DNA from: Litchfieldella qijiaojingensis
GTDB lineage: Bacteria; Pseudomonadota; Gammaproteobacteria; Pseudomonadales; Halomonadaceae
Reading direction: 5' to 3'
DNA length: 64,000 nucleotides
NCBI RefSeq assembly: GCF_014651875.1
Contig: NZ_BMXS01000005.1
Location: 1 to 64,000, forward strand
The position numbers and the translations under genes are program-made. Below the pieces are notes generated by a model that saw nothing but the letters and a program-made list of their open reading frames with translations, did no database searches and had not been told where the DNA came from. How positions within the stretch are numbered: position 1 is the stretch's first letter; each line of letters starts with the position of its first letter. Shown piece by piece: positions 16,998 through 26,531 of the stretch.

Positions 16998-18692
16998 TTA
17001 AGTATCTCGCTTTGGGCTCGATTGCAGCCATGCCGGTAGCGTCTTGGAGGCGCGACCGGTACAAGCGGCAGTGACACAGTCGGCAAGACTGCCGAAGCGC
17101 ACGGCGCGCCCGCTCAGGCCGGGGGCGTAGTGGGCGTACTTGCCGGAGTTGGTCATCAAGGTACGCGCTGCCGGTGGAAAGACGGGCTCGGAGATCGAGC
17201 ACCAGCAGATATCGGCATGCAGGCGTAATCCGGCGGATTCCAGTCTCGCTGCAAGGCCTTCGGCGCGCGCTGCGTTCAGAGTGTCGCGTCCCAGCGTGAC
17301 GATGCCCGTTACGCCCGGGTGACAGCAGCGTCCCGCCATTAGACGGGCGAGTGTTCGGCACTCTTCGAGCGAGAAATGGGGGCTGCCGAATGAGACGAGT
17401 TCGATCTCGTCGGGGCCGGCATTGAATTGCTGCCAGACCTGCGCCAGGTCATCGCAGGAGATCGTCACCCTGTCGGCGTCGGGTGCCACGAGGCCGGCTT
17501 CCGGTGTTACACCGTCAACGTGCAGCATGGGCGCGGCCGATGTCGTGCCGAAAGCCGCGCAGAGCGCCTTGAGATCGTCCGCGGTCGGCGTGAGATGTTC
17601 GACGCCGGTCAGCAACGGAATACGATCGGGCGCCAGTTGGCCAGCCAGATATCCCAATAGCGGCCAGAAGGCATCGTCGTGCTCGAGTGGTGCCTCGATT
17701 TCAATGACACGACGTGCGGCACGTTGGTGGTCAAGATAGACGCCATAGTAAGGTGCGCGCCCAGTTAGCGCGATACAAAGATCCAGTAGATCCGGATGTT
17801 TGGCCGTACGTGCGCCCAGTACGCTGTTGGCATAGATCACGGCGTTGGACTCGGCCCAAGCGATGACGTCACCCGCTTGCGGCGTACTGTCCAGCAAATA
17901 GGGGGCACAGGTGAAGCTGGGCCGTGCGCCCATCTGTACGTAGGCGTCGGCCAGTCGACTGGCCGGTTGACCGAACGACGACGGAACGCCTTGGTGGCGC
18001 CAGTTGGCATGATCGACCGAGATCGAATTCATGGTCGTGGGTACGCGAACGCGCGCCTCCATCTCGGCGAAGATCTCTGCAAACCGCAGTAACGCCGGGC
18101 TTGCGTAGATACAGCCGTCGATGTGCACCTGATTGACATCGATAAGATGTGGCGCGCCTTCGATGATGGCCATGTCGTAAAGAATACTCATGGCGGCCTT
18201 CAAGGCGGGACCTTCGTTACCTTCGAGCATGGCGCGGTCGTTTGACGTCAGCTCGATGTGATCGGTAGCCATCGCTGGCAGCTGTAGATCGAGGCCTTCT
18301 GCCACAAGTCTGTCGCCATCGATAGTGGCCCGCTCTTTGGAGCAGAACGCCGCGAAGTCATCTGCATCAAGCTGCACGACCGGGATCGTCTTACCGAAGA
18401 CATGCTGGGCGACGAGAGCCCCCAACGTCAGTACGCTTTCGGGCTCGTGAAAGATGAGCGCAGCCGGTGCATGGCCATTCTGGATCAACTCGAGCAACAC
18501 ACCGCTGCCGGTACAGGAGCCACGACTCGTGGGCATGGCCAGCAGCTTGCCATCAACACTTTGCCCCCTCAGAGGGTGATGAGTGTCGATAACCTTGCCT
18601 GTTGAGGCATCCACGCCACCCCAGAAACTTAATCCCTCCTGGCCAGCCAGAATCGCCGCGTCGGCGCGACCGGAAATGATACTTCGCGTCAT
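16998..18692 (-). CDS. acnX: Aconitase X (AcnX), probable cis-3-hydroxy-L-proline dehydratase
   Basis: 564-residue single-chain AcnX. The N-terminal DUF126-type small domain ([25 protein letters not shown] ... [18 protein letters not shown]) is fused to a DUF521-type large domain ([27 protein letters not shown] ... [14 protein letters not shown]). Type II bacterial AcnX enzymes with this fusion dehydrate cis-3-hydroxy-L-proline to pyrroline-2-carboxylate. The neighbouring putA and ornithine-cyclodeaminase-family genes would complete the route to proline and glutamate. The start at 18692 has AGGAGGGG upstream. It ends 5 bp from the convergent molybdoenzyme gene. Confidence 0.88.
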   Translation of the reverse strand: MTRSIISGRADAAILAGQEGLSFWGGVDASTGKVIDTHHPLRGQSVDGKLLAMPTSRGSCTGSGVLLELIQNGHAPAALIFHEPESVLTLGALVAQHVFGKTIPVVQLDADDFAAFCSKERATIDGDRLVAEGLDLQLPAMATDHIELTSNDRAMLEGNEGPALKAAMSILYDMAIIEGAPHLIDVNQVHIDGCIYASPALLRFAEIFAEMEARVRVPTTMNSISVDHANWRHQGVPSSFGQPASRLADAYVQMGARPSFTCAPYLLDSTPQAGDVIAWAESNAVIYANSVLGARTAKHPDLLDLCIALTGRAPYYGVYLDHQRAARRVIEIEAPLEHDDAFWPLLGYLAGQLAPDRIPLLTGVEHLTPTADDLKALCAAFGTTSAAPMLHVDGVTPEAGLVAPDADRVTISCDDLAQVWQQFNAGPDEIELVSFGSPHFSLEECRTLARLMAGRCCHPGVTGIVTLGRDTLNAARAEGLAARLESAGLRLHADICWCSISEPVFPPAARTLMTNSGKYAHYAPGLSGRAVRFGSLADCVTAACTGRASKTLPAWLQSSPKRDT

Positions 18693-18807
18693 ACTACCCC
18701 TCCTGTTCCCTGAATCGGTTGAGGAGACCCAAGCATGCCACGTCTCACCACCTGAGCCTGACCTTGTCAGGTAGGCAAGGCGGCCCATACCGGTATTCGC
18801 ACCCCGT

Positions 18808-18839
18808 TGCCGGGCGGCAATTCCCTTTGCCGCCCGGCA
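18808..18839 (-). terminator. Strong hairpin between putA and acnX
   Basis: A 13-bp perfect stem (TGCCGGGCGGCAA at 18808-18820 with TTGCCGCCCGGCA at 18827-18839) lies 13 bp after the putA stop. It has no U-tract on either side, so it may act as a partial terminator or an mRNA-stabilising hairpin rather than a full stop. Confidence 0.6.
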
Positions 18840-18851
18840 GAGCCGGCAAGT

Positions 18852-21800
18852 CTATTCAGCCGTCGCTAGCAGGCTGGCGTTACCGCCCGCGGCGGTGGTG
18901 TCGATGCAGAGATGGCGTTCCACCACATAGCGTTCCGGCGAGATGGTTTGGGTCTCGAGCGACACGATGGGGCCGTCGCGCTTGGCGAGCGCGATGCGCA
19001 GTTCGCGGGTCCAGTCGCTGGCGCCGGAAGCGGCCACGGCAGCGATGCCCTTGACCGCGGTCAGCGTCTCGGCCGCAACGGTGCCGTCGAGCGCGGCGAC
19101 GGGCGCCCCGGCATCGATCAGCGGTTGCACGGCCTGTGCAACGCCTGGAGCGACGAGCACCGCCGGACAGCCCGCGCCGAGCGCCTGCGCCGCTTGGGCG
19201 ACGGCGATATCGAGCGTCGGCCCAAGGCAGAGTACCGTGCCCTTCGGATAAAACGACAGCCGGTTGCTTTCCCCCGTCGGCCCCGGAAGCGTCTGTGGCG
19301 TCATATCCAGGGCCGCGGTCTCGGCGAGCGCCTTGCGGATCACGCCGCCCTTGCCGCTCAACGCCTTGCGCAGCACCTCGACCCGATCGGGTCGCGCCGC
19401 CCAGTTGCGCGCATCCAGCCCGTCGATGGCCGACTGGAGATCCCCGGGTGTCACTGCGTCGCCCTGGGGCGCCTCGTGGCTCTCTGCGGCGGCGGTCCGG
19501 CGGAACCGGGTGACGTAGAGGGGGCCTCCGGCCTTGGGCCCGGTGCCCGAGAGGCCCTCGCCCCCGAAGGGCTGGGAACCAACGATGGCGCCGATCTGGT
19601 TGCGGTTGACGTAGATATTGCCGACATGGACACGTTCGACGATCTGCTGCACGCGGTCATCGATCCGGGTATGCAGGCCGAAGGTCAGCCCGTAACCCTT
19701 GGCGTTGATCTCGTTGACCACCTCGTCGATGTCCCGCGCCTTGAACGTGGCCACGTGCAGGATCGGTCCGAAGATCTCGCGCTCGAGATCATCGATGCCC
19801 CCGACCTTGACCACGGCCGGGCTGACGAAGGTGCCGCCGTCCGGCGCGGGCAGCTTCTTGAGTACATTGCCGGTCTTTTCCTGCGCCGCCACATAGGCGC
19901 TGATGCTGTCCCGCGCCTCGGCGTCGATCACCGGCGAGACGTCGGTGTCGGTATTCCACGGATCGCCGATGGCGAGCGCGTCCATCGCGCCGTCGAGCAT
20001 CGTGAGCAACCGGTCTCGCGCCTCTTCCTGGACATAGAGCATCCTGAGCGCGGAACAACGCTGGCCGGCCGATTGGAAGGACGAGATCAGGATGTCGCGC
20101 ACCGCCTGCTCGGTCAGCGCCGTCGAGTCCACGATCATGGCGTTCAGCCCGCCGGTCTCGGCGATCAGCACCGCATCCGGCCCCGCATTCTGCGCCAGGG
20201 CCTTGTGGATGATCTGCGCCACCTCGGTCGAGCCGGTGAAGCATACGCCAGCGATCCGCGGATCGCTGGTCAGCGGCCCGCCCACCGTCGGCCCGTCGCC
20301 GGGCAGCAATTGCAGCGCCGCCTCCGGCAGGCCGGCCTCGCGCATCAGTTCGACGGCACGGGCGGCGATCAGTGGCGTCTGCTCGGCGGGCTTGGCGAGC
20401 ACCGCGTTGCCGGCCGCCAGCGCCGCCGCGATCTGGCCGGTAAAGATGGCGAGCGGAAAGTTCCACGGGCTGATGCAGACGAAGATACCGCGGGCGCCGC
20501 CGGGCTCTTCCGTCTCCAACCGCTCGCTCTCGTTCGCGTAGTAGCGCAGGAAATCCACCGCCTCGCGCACCTCGGCGATGCCATCGAGAATCATCTTGCC
20601 GGCTTCGCGCGTCGCGATCACGGTCAGCTCGGCGATGTGTTCCTCGTAGAGATCGGCGGTCCGGCGCAGCACCTCGGCCCGCTCTGCCACCGGCCGCGCC
20701 GACCAGTCGCGGAAGCCGTCCTCGGCGGCGTCGAGCGCGGCCGCCACCTCGGACGGGGTCGCCTCATGCACCTTTCCAACCACGCGTGAGCTGTCGGCAG
20801 GAGAAATGGCATCGCGAGCCGGCCCCTGCGGCGCCGGGCTACCGGCAAGCATGGGCCCGGCGGTCCAGGTCTTGTCGGCGAAACCCTCGCGCGCTGCCAG
20901 CAGTGGCAGGATCGAGGCGGGTTCGTTGATCCGGAAGCCGCGGGAGTTCTTACGCTCGGGCGCGAAGAGCTGGCCGGGCAGGGAGATCGACGGGCTGGCG
21001 ATGGCGTCGCCCAGGCGTTGCATCTCGGCCACCGGGTCGCGCGCGACCTCGCTCGGGGGAATCGAGTCGTCCACCACCTGGTTCACGAATGAGGAGTTCG
21101 CCCCGTTCTCCAGCAGACGGCGTACCAGATAGGCCAGCAGGTCACGGTGCGCGCCGACCGGTGCGTAGATACGGCACCGCGTGCCCTCCGACTGCTTCAC
21201 GATGTGGTGCAGCGACTCGCCCATGCCGTGCAGGCGCTGGAACTCGAAGCTGTCCTTGTCGTCGCCCGCCATGGCGACAACGGCGGCGCAGGTATGGGCG
21301 TTGTGGGTGGCGAACTGCGGATAGATGCGGTCGCGCCGGTCGAGCAGCATCTGCGCGCAGGCCATGTAGCTGACATCGGTGTTGACCTTGCGGGTGAAGA
21401 CCGGGAAGGTCTCGACGCCCATCTCCTGCGCCAGCTTGATCTCGGTGTCCCAGTAGGCGCCTTTCACCAGCCGCACCATGATCTTGCGGTCGAGCCGCTC
21501 GGCGAGGTCATAGAGCATCTCGATCACCGGCGCGGCGCGACGCCCGTATGCCTGCACCACGATCCCGAATCCGTCCCATCCGGCGAGGCTGGGGTCGGAC
21601 AGCAGCGCCTCGATCACGTCGAGCGACAAATCCAGCCGGTCCTGTTCCTCGGCGTCGATGTTGAAGCCGATATTGGCCTTGGCCGCCTGCTGCGCCAGTT
21701 CCAGCGCGCGCGGCACGAGTTCGGCCATCACCGTTTCGCGGTGGGTGTATTCATAACGCGGATGCAGCGCCGAGAGTTTCACCGAGATCCCGGGGCTGGA

Positions 21801-22517
21801 GCGCACGTCGCCCTTGGCCTGCTTGGCGATCGCGGCGATCGCCTTGGCGTAGGCCTCGTGATAGCGCACTGCATCGGCGTCGGTACACGCTGCCTCGCCC
21901 AGCATGTCGTAGGAATAGGTGTAGCCCTGTTTCTCGAGCTCGCGGGCATTCTTCATACCCTCCTCGATGGTCTGGCCGAGCACGAACTGGCGCCCAAGGA
22001 TCTTCATCGACTGACCGACCGCGGTGCGCACCACCGGTTCGCCCATCCGGCGCACCAAGCCGCGCAGCGCCCGCACCGGTCCCTTGGGATCGTCTTCCAG
22101 CACCTTTCCGGTCAGCATCAGCGCCCAGGTCGAGGCGTTGACCATCGACGACGAGGACTTACCCAGGTGCGCGCCCCAGTCGGACGGCTCGATCTTGTCG
22201 TGGATAAGATCGTCGATGGTCTCCGCGTCGGGCACGCGCAGAAGCGCCTCTGCCAGGCACATGAGACCGACACCCTCGGCGGTCGAGAGCCCGTATTCGG
22301 CCAGGAACGCCTCCATCATCGTGGGCGACGTCTCCTTGCGCACGCGTTCCACATAATTGGCGCCGACAGCGGCCACCTTCCGGCGCTCGTCCTCCGACAG
22401 CTTGATACGTTCGACAAGCCCGTGCAGCACGGCAGCCTCGTCGGCCGCATAGTTGGCGCGGATGCGCGCCCGCGATTCGCTCACAGTGCCATGGTGGCGC
22501 ATGGTGTCTTCGCTCAT
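18852..22517 (-). CDS. putA: Bifunctional proline dehydrogenase / L-glutamate-gamma-semialdehyde dehydrogenase
   Basis: 1221-residue PutA oxidising proline to glutamate. The FAD-dependent proline dehydrogenase barrel spans about residues 160-460 (VKLSALHPRYEYTH, RLVKGAYWDTEIK, YAPVGAHRDLLAYLVRRLLENG). The aldehyde dehydrogenase part has the ISPWNFPLAIFTGQ motif, GAETGGLN-type glutamate region (LIAETGGLNAMIVDS) and the catalytic Cys in SAGQRCSALRML. A C-terminal domain of about 200 residues follows. There is no N-terminal ribbon-helix-helix domain, so it cannot repress its own gene as in E. coli. Start at 22517, with GGGGAG upstream; the frame extends far upstream into antisense of the next gene and is ignored. 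Confidence 0.95.
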   Translation of the reverse strand: MSEDTMRHHGTVSESRARIRANYAADEAAVLHGLVERIKLSEDERRKVAAVGANYVERVRKETSPTMMEAFLAEYGLSTAEGVGLMCLAEALLRVPDAETIDDLIHDKIEPSDWGAHLGKSSSSMVNASTWALMLTGKVLEDDPKGPVRALRGLVRRMGEPVVRTAVGQSMKILGRQFVLGQTIEEGMKNARELEKQGYTYSYDMLGEAACTDADAVRYHEAYAKAIAAIAKQAKGDVRSSPGISVKLSALHPRYEYTHRETVMAELVPRALELAQQAAKANIGFNIDAEEQDRLDLSLDVIEALLSDPSLAGWDGFGIVVQAYGRRAAPVIEMLYDLAERLDRKIMVRLVKGAYWDTEIKLAQEMGVETFPVFTRKVNTDVSYMACAQMLLDRRDRIYPQFATHNAHTCAAVVAMAGDDKDSFEFQRLHGMGESLHHIVKQSEGTRCRIYAPVGAHRDLLAYLVRRLLENGANSSFVNQVVDDSIPPSEVARDPVAEMQRLGDAIASPSISLPGQLFAPERKNSRGFRINEPASILPLLAAREGFADKTWTAGPMLAGSPAPQGPARDAISPADSSRVVGKVHEATPSEVAAALDAAEDGFRDWSARPVAERAEVLRRTADLYEEHIAELTVIATREAGKMILDGIAEVREAVDFLRYYANESERLETEEPGGARGIFVCISPWNFPLAIFTGQIAAALAAGNAVLAKPAEQTPLIAARAVELMREAGLPEAALQLLPGDGPTVGGPLTSDPRIAGVCFTGSTEVAQIIHKALAQNAGPDAVLIAETGGLNAMIVDSTALTEQAVRDILISSFQSAGQRCSALRMLYVQEEARDRLLTMLDGAMDALAIGDPWNTDTDVSPVIDAEARDSISAYVAAQEKTGNVLKKLPAPDGGTFVSPAVVKVGGIDDLEREIFGPILHVATFKARDIDEVVNEINAKGYGLTFGLHTRIDDRVQQIVERVHVGNIYVNRNQIGAIVGSQPFGGEGLSGTGPKAGGPLYVTRFRRTAAAESHEAPQGDAVTPGDLQSAIDGLDARNWAARPDRVEVLRKALSGKGGVIRKALAETAALDMTPQTLPGPTGESNRLSFYPKGTVLCLGPTLDIAVAQAAQALGAGCPAVLVAPGVAQAVQPLIDAGAPVAALDGTVAAETLTAVKGIAAVAASGASDWTRELRIALAKRDGPIVSLETQTISPERYVVERHLCIDTTAAGGNASLLATAE

Positions 22518-22630
22518 GGTCGATCTCCCCTTGTCACCCGACACGCAGCGTCGATGCGCCGACTCGGATCCTGTCGTTATTGTCGAAAGGCAATGCATGG
22601 ATTGAGCATCCCCCTCCAGCATACCCGCCC

Positions 22631-23893
22631 TCACCGTTGGAAGCGCGTGACACGGTAAGGCTCGAGGTCCAGCGCGGGGGACTCTCCCATCACCAGGTCG
22701 CCAACGAGTTCTGCCGTGACCGCCGCCTGGGTGAGGCCCAGGTGTTGATGGCCGAAGGCGAAGTGGATCGCCGGATAGGCGGGATGGGTATCGATCACCG
22801 GCAGGGAATCGGGCAGCGTCGGACGAAAGCCCATCCACTCCTCGGCGCTGTGGTCGAGGCCCCGGCCATCCGCCAGCAAGGCCCCGGCATGGTGGCGCAA
22901 GGACACATAGCGACGCGCCACCGGCGGCAACGTCAGCCCGCCGAGCTCGGTGAAGCCGACTACCCGCAGGCCGCAGCTCATCGGTGTCATCACGCAGCGC
23001 CGCTCGGCCGATCCCACCGGCTGGCGCAGCGCCCGCCCCCGGGCGGGCAGGGTCAGGTGATAACCACGCTCCGTCTCCAGCGGGATCGACAGGCCGAGCC
23101 CGGCGGCCAGCCGATGGCTCCAGGCGCCCGCGGCGACCACCGCCTGGTCCGCCTCCCACTCCCCCGCGTCGGTGTGAAGGCGCACGCCTTCGCCACGGGG
23201 TTCCAGCCGGGTGACGCTCGCCCGGCGCAGCTCGCCGCCGCGGGCCTCGAAGGCCGAGGCCAGCCGGCGGACCAAGGCATAGGGGTCGCGCACCTGGTGG
23301 GCGCCGTGGAAGTAGAGCCCGTGGCTCAGCTCGCCCGTCAGTCCCGGCTCGCGCTGGCGCAGCGCCGCCGCCTCGAGCCATTCCACCTCATGTCCCCAAT
23401 GGCGCAGGTGTGCCATCTGCTCTTTGGCTGCAGCCCGGCCTCGGTCAGACTCCCAAACCAATAGATACCCCGAGGCCACCAACTCCTCCTCGGCCCCGAT
23501 ATCGGCCAGGCAGCGCCGCCAGGCCGCCACTGCGGCGCCGTTGAGGGCCGCCAGTGCCTGGCGCCCCTTGGCTACCTGGGCGGGACGGGCAGCAGCGATA
23601 AAGCGCATCAGCCAGGGCACCAGCCGCGGCAGGTAGCGGAATGGCAGGGCGACGGCCCCATGGGGATCCAGCCATAGCCGCGGGGCCTGGCGGAGCATGG
23701 CCGGGGTGGGCAGCGGGTCGATCAGCTCGGTGGCCAGGAAGCCGGCATTGCCGTAGGAGGCGCCCTCCCCCGGCGCCAGGGGGTCGAGCACGGTGACCTC
23801 ATGGCCACGGCGCTGTAGGGCCAGCGCGGTGGTCATGCCCACCACGCCGGCGCCCACCACGGCGACCCGGGAGCACAGGTCGACGTCGTTCAT
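22631..23893 (-). CDS. FAD-dependent D-amino-acid dehydrogenase-like oxidoreductase (DadA family)
   Basis: 420-residue DAO/DadA-type flavoprotein. The N-terminal dinucleotide fold is VAVVGAGVVGMTTALALQRRGHEVTVLD. The family signature SYGNAGFLA follows, then the FAD-contacting VVAAGAWSHRLAAGLGLSIPLETERGYHL and the C-terminal HFAFGHQHLGLTQA. Relatives deaminate D-amino acids, and cis-4-hydroxy-D-proline oxidases belong to the same family. Its stop region is followed by putA, and its start codon shares one base with the NhaC stop (TGATG), so both are in one transcript. The exact substrate, D-proline or a hydroxyproline epimer, is inferred from context. Confidence 0.88.
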   Translation of the reverse strand: MNDVDLCSRVAVVGAGVVGMTTALALQRRGHEVTVLDPLAPGEGASYGNAGFLATELIDPLPTPAMLRQAPRLWLDPHGAVALPFRYLPRLVPWLMRFIAAARPAQVAKGRQALAALNGAAVAAWRRCLADIGAEEELVASGYLLVWESDRGRAAAKEQMAHLRHWGHEVEWLEAAALRQREPGLTGELSHGLYFHGAHQVRDPYALVRRLASAFEARGGELRRASVTRLEPRGEGVRLHTDAGEWEADQAVVAAGAWSHRLAAGLGLSIPLETERGYHLTLPARGRALRQPVGSAERRCVMTPMSCGLRVVGFTELGGLTLPPVARRYVSLRHHAGALLADGRGLDHSAEEWMGFRPTLPDSLPVIDTHPAYPAIHFAFGHQHLGLTQAAVTAELVGDLVMGESPALDLEPYRVTRFQR

Positions 23894-25359
23894 CAGCGTG
23901 CCTCCGCCTGGGCGGTGGTGGCCTCATCCGCCTCCACCTCTTCGGGCTCGGCACGCCGGGAGAACCATCCCAACTGGGCATAGAGGATGCCGAACAGCGG
24001 CGACAGCCAGCAGGCGAAGGCCAGCGGGATGTAAAGCAGCTGGCTGAAGTCGCCGGCGGTCACGGTCAGGCCCAGGGCGCCGATCACGAAAGCCCCGCCC
24101 GCGTTCCAGGGCACCAGCGGCGAGACCAGGGTGCCGCCCTCCTCGATGGCCCGGGATAGGTTGAGCCGCGAGTAGCCGAGCTGGTCATAGGCCGGCTTGT
24201 ACATGCGACCCGGCAGGGCGATGGACAGGTAGACGTCGCCGGACACCACGTTGGTGGCGATGGACGTCAGGATGGCACTGGTCTGCAGCCCTCGGAAGCC
24301 CTTGAGGCGCTTCATGATGGCGCCGACAATGGCTTCCAGGCAGCGGGTGCGCTCCAGGGCGCCACCGTAGGCCAGGGCGAACATCATCAGGGTCACGACC
24401 CAGGTCATCGAGGTGACGCCGCCGCGATTGAGCAGGCTGTCCAGCGTCGCGGTGCCGGTTTCGATGGAGAAACCGCTGTGGGCGAAGGTCAGGGCATCGT
24501 GGATGGTCGCGCCCTGGGTCAGGATGGCTACGCCGCCGCCCAGCATCACCCCGGTGAACAGTGCCGGGATCGGGGCCACCTTGAAGAAGGCCAGGCCGAT
24601 GACCACCACCAGCGGCAACAGCTGCCAGACCCCCATCTCGAAGCTGTCGGCCAACCCCTGCTTGATGAGGTCGATGCGCTCGAGGGAATGCCCCACCCCG
24701 GCCTCGGCGCCGCCGACGACCCAGTAGACCGCCAGGGCGATCAGCATGGCGGGAATGGTGGTGGGCAGCATGTAGCGGATGTGGTCGAAGATGTTGGTCT
24801 CGGTCACCGCCGGCGACAGGTTGGTGGTGTCCGACAGCGGCGAGATCTTGTCACCGAAGAAGGCCCCGGAGACCACTGCACCGGCGGTCCAGTAAATGGG
24901 GACGCCGAAGGCATCGCCGATCCCGATCAGCGCCAGCCCCACGGTGCCAACGGTGGTCCAGGACGAGCCGATGGATAGCGAGACCATCGAGCACATCAGC
25001 ATGGCCGCGGCCAGGAACCAGCTCGGGTCGATCAATTCCAGCCCCAGGTAGATGAGCATGGGGACGGTGCCGCTGGCGATCCAGGTTCCCACCAGCATGC
25101 CGACGATGATCAGGGTGGCAATGGAGGGCATTGCCACGTGGAGAACCCTGAAGGCGCCCGACTCGATGTCCTTCCAACGGTAGCCCTGTAGCCAGCCGAC
25201 CAAAGCGGTAATACCGAAACCTATGGCTAGCGGGATATGTGGGGTGAAGTCGTCATAATAGAAGATCTGCACCGCCAGTAGCGCGATGGTCAGCACGATG
25301 GGGATCAAGGCCAGCGGCAGGCTCGGTACAGGGATGTCAGGGACAGAGTGGTCTTTCAT
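23893..25359 (-). CDS. NhaC-family Na+/H+ antiporter
   Basis: 488-residue transporter with about 11-12 hydrophobic segments. NhaC hallmarks include SIGSSWTTVGTVGLALIGIGDAFG, TAGAVVSGAFFGDKISPLSDTTNLSPA and EEGGTLVSPLVPWNAGGAFVIGALG. Most relatives exchange Na+ and H+ or malate and lactate. Within an amino-acid catabolic operon it could instead carry the substrate or support Na+-coupled uptake, but the sequence does not decide this. The C-terminus is acidic (EPEEVEADEATTAQAEAR). It lies between the reductase gene (90 bp upstream) and the DadA-like gene (1-bp overlap). Confidence 0.93.
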   Translation of the reverse strand: MKDHSVPDIPVPSLPLALIPIVLTIALLAVQIFYYDDFTPHIPLAIGFGITALVGWLQGYRWKDIESGAFRVLHVAMPSIATLIIVGMLVGTWIASGTVPMLIYLGLELIDPSWFLAAAMLMCSMVSLSIGSSWTTVGTVGLALIGIGDAFGVPIYWTAGAVVSGAFFGDKISPLSDTTNLSPAVTETNIFDHIRYMLPTTIPAMLIALAVYWVVGGAEAGVGHSLERIDLIKQGLADSFEMGVWQLLPLVVVIGLAFFKVAPIPALFTGVMLGGGVAILTQGATIHDALTFAHSGFSIETGTATLDSLLNRGGVTSMTWVVTLMMFALAYGGALERTRCLEAIVGAIMKRLKGFRGLQTSAILTSIATNVVSGDVYLSIALPGRMYKPAYDQLGYSRLNLSRAIEEGGTLVSPLVPWNAGGAFVIGALGLTVTAGDFSQLLYIPLAFACWLSPLFGILYAQLGWFSRRAEPEEVEADEATTAQAEAR

Positions 25360-25448
25360 CTTGCTTTACACTCCCGGGTGGGTGGGGACCCACCCTCGTT
25401 GTCGTTGTGTCACAGGAGTCGGGGAGAAGCGGGCAGTCTGCCCGCCGC

Positions 25449-26411
25449 TCAGGGCTGCGCGGTGCAGCGCTCGTAGGCCAGGATGGCGGCGGCCAGGTCT
25501 TCCACCGAGGCGCCCACCGACTTGAACACCGTGATGGCCTGTTCGGGGTCCGCGAGCGCGCTGCGGCCAGCGTGGCGTCCCGCGCACAGGTCGGGAAAAT
25601 CGGCCAGGATGTCGGATTCCTGGATGACACCCGCCTTCAGCGGATCGATCAGGTCGCCGGTCTCGCTCAGGGCGCCGTCGCGGGTATCGACGAAGACCGC
25701 GCCACGACGCATCACCTCATCGTCCGCCTCGCGCATGAAGGGGGTGAAGCTGCCGACCAGATCGAGGTGGGTGCCGGGCGACAGCCACTCGCCCTGGATC
25801 AGCGGATCGCGACTGAGGGTGGCGCAGCTGATGATGTCGGCCCGGCCGGCGGCCTCGGCCAAGCCGTCTGCCGCCACCGCCTCGGCATCGATCCCCTCGG
25901 CCTGGAACTCTTCGGCCAGGGCACGGGCCGAGGCCTCGCGGATGTCCCAGATACGCACCCGCTGGATAGGCCGAATAGCCTGGTGCGCCGGAATCAGACG
26001 ACGGGCCATGCGCCCGGCGCCGACCATCAGCAGCTCGCTGGCGTTCTCGCGGGCCAGGTAGCGCGCGGCCAGGGCCGAGGCCGCCGCCGTGCGACGGGCG
26101 GTGAGTTCATTGCCCTCCAGTTGGGCGAGGTGGCGCCCGGTACGGGCACAGCTCAGCAGGTAGTGGCTGCTCAGCCCGGGCTGGCCCCTGTTGCTGTTGC
26201 CGGGGAAGACGTTGACCTGCTTGACGCCCAGGTACTCGCCCTCCAGCCAGGCCGGCATCAGCAGCAGGGTCGCCTCCGGGTCGCCGGGAACCTGCATGTG
26301 GTGGTGATGGCGCACCGGCGAGTGCACGGTGCGGGTGAAGATGTCGGCCAGGGCGTCCACCAGGGCATCCCAGGGCAACGCCTCTGTCACTTGCTCGGCG
26401 TCGAGATTCAT
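25449..26411 (-). CDS. Ornithine cyclodeaminase/mu-crystallin family protein, probable pyrroline-2-carboxylate reductase
   Basis: 320-residue NAD(P)-dependent enzyme. The Rossmann motif is LLMVGAGRMARRLIPAHQAI, with the family segments AARYLARENASELL and DLVGSFTPFMREADDEVM. In hydroxyproline degraders, members of this family (LhpI type) reduce pyrroline-2-carboxylate to L-proline, which is the product expected from AcnX acting on cis-3-hydroxyproline. EutC of ectoine degradation is a related alternative, but no ectoine hydrolase is present here. It is the first gene of the minus-strand cluster and is divergent from the AraC gene by 120 bp. Confidence 0.88.
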   Translation of the reverse strand: MNLDAEQVTEALPWDALVDALADIFTRTVHSPVRHHHHMQVPGDPEATLLLMPAWLEGEYLGVKQVNVFPGNSNRGQPGLSSHYLLSCARTGRHLAQLEGNELTARRTAAASALAARYLARENASELLMVGAGRMARRLIPAHQAIRPIQRVRIWDIREASARALAEEFQAEGIDAEAVAADGLAEAAGRADIISCATLSRDPLIQGEWLSPGTHLDLVGSFTPFMREADDEVMRRGAVFVDTRDGALSETGDLIDPLKAGVIQESDILADFPDLCAGRHAGRSALADPEQAITVFKSVGASVEDLAAAILAYERCTAQP

Positions 26412-26531
26412 GTCAGCCTCGTTTCAACGATGTCGAACCCCCAGTCTAGGAAGCACGCCGAGCGGGCTCTTGACCCTGACTCCGATATCGTTGTTCGAGG
26501 CTCCATACTTTTCCCTCCCGAGGAGGGCCCC

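Noticed and set aside
18912-22658. Two long plus-strand frames opposite putA
   Set aside because: Antisense shadows; no recognisable motifs and PutA homology covers the whole opposite strand.
22518-23381. 288-codon in-frame extension upstream of PutA
   Set aside because: It is antisense to the DadA-like gene, has an Arg/Ala/Gly-rich shadow composition, and a good ribosome site precedes the ATG at 22517.
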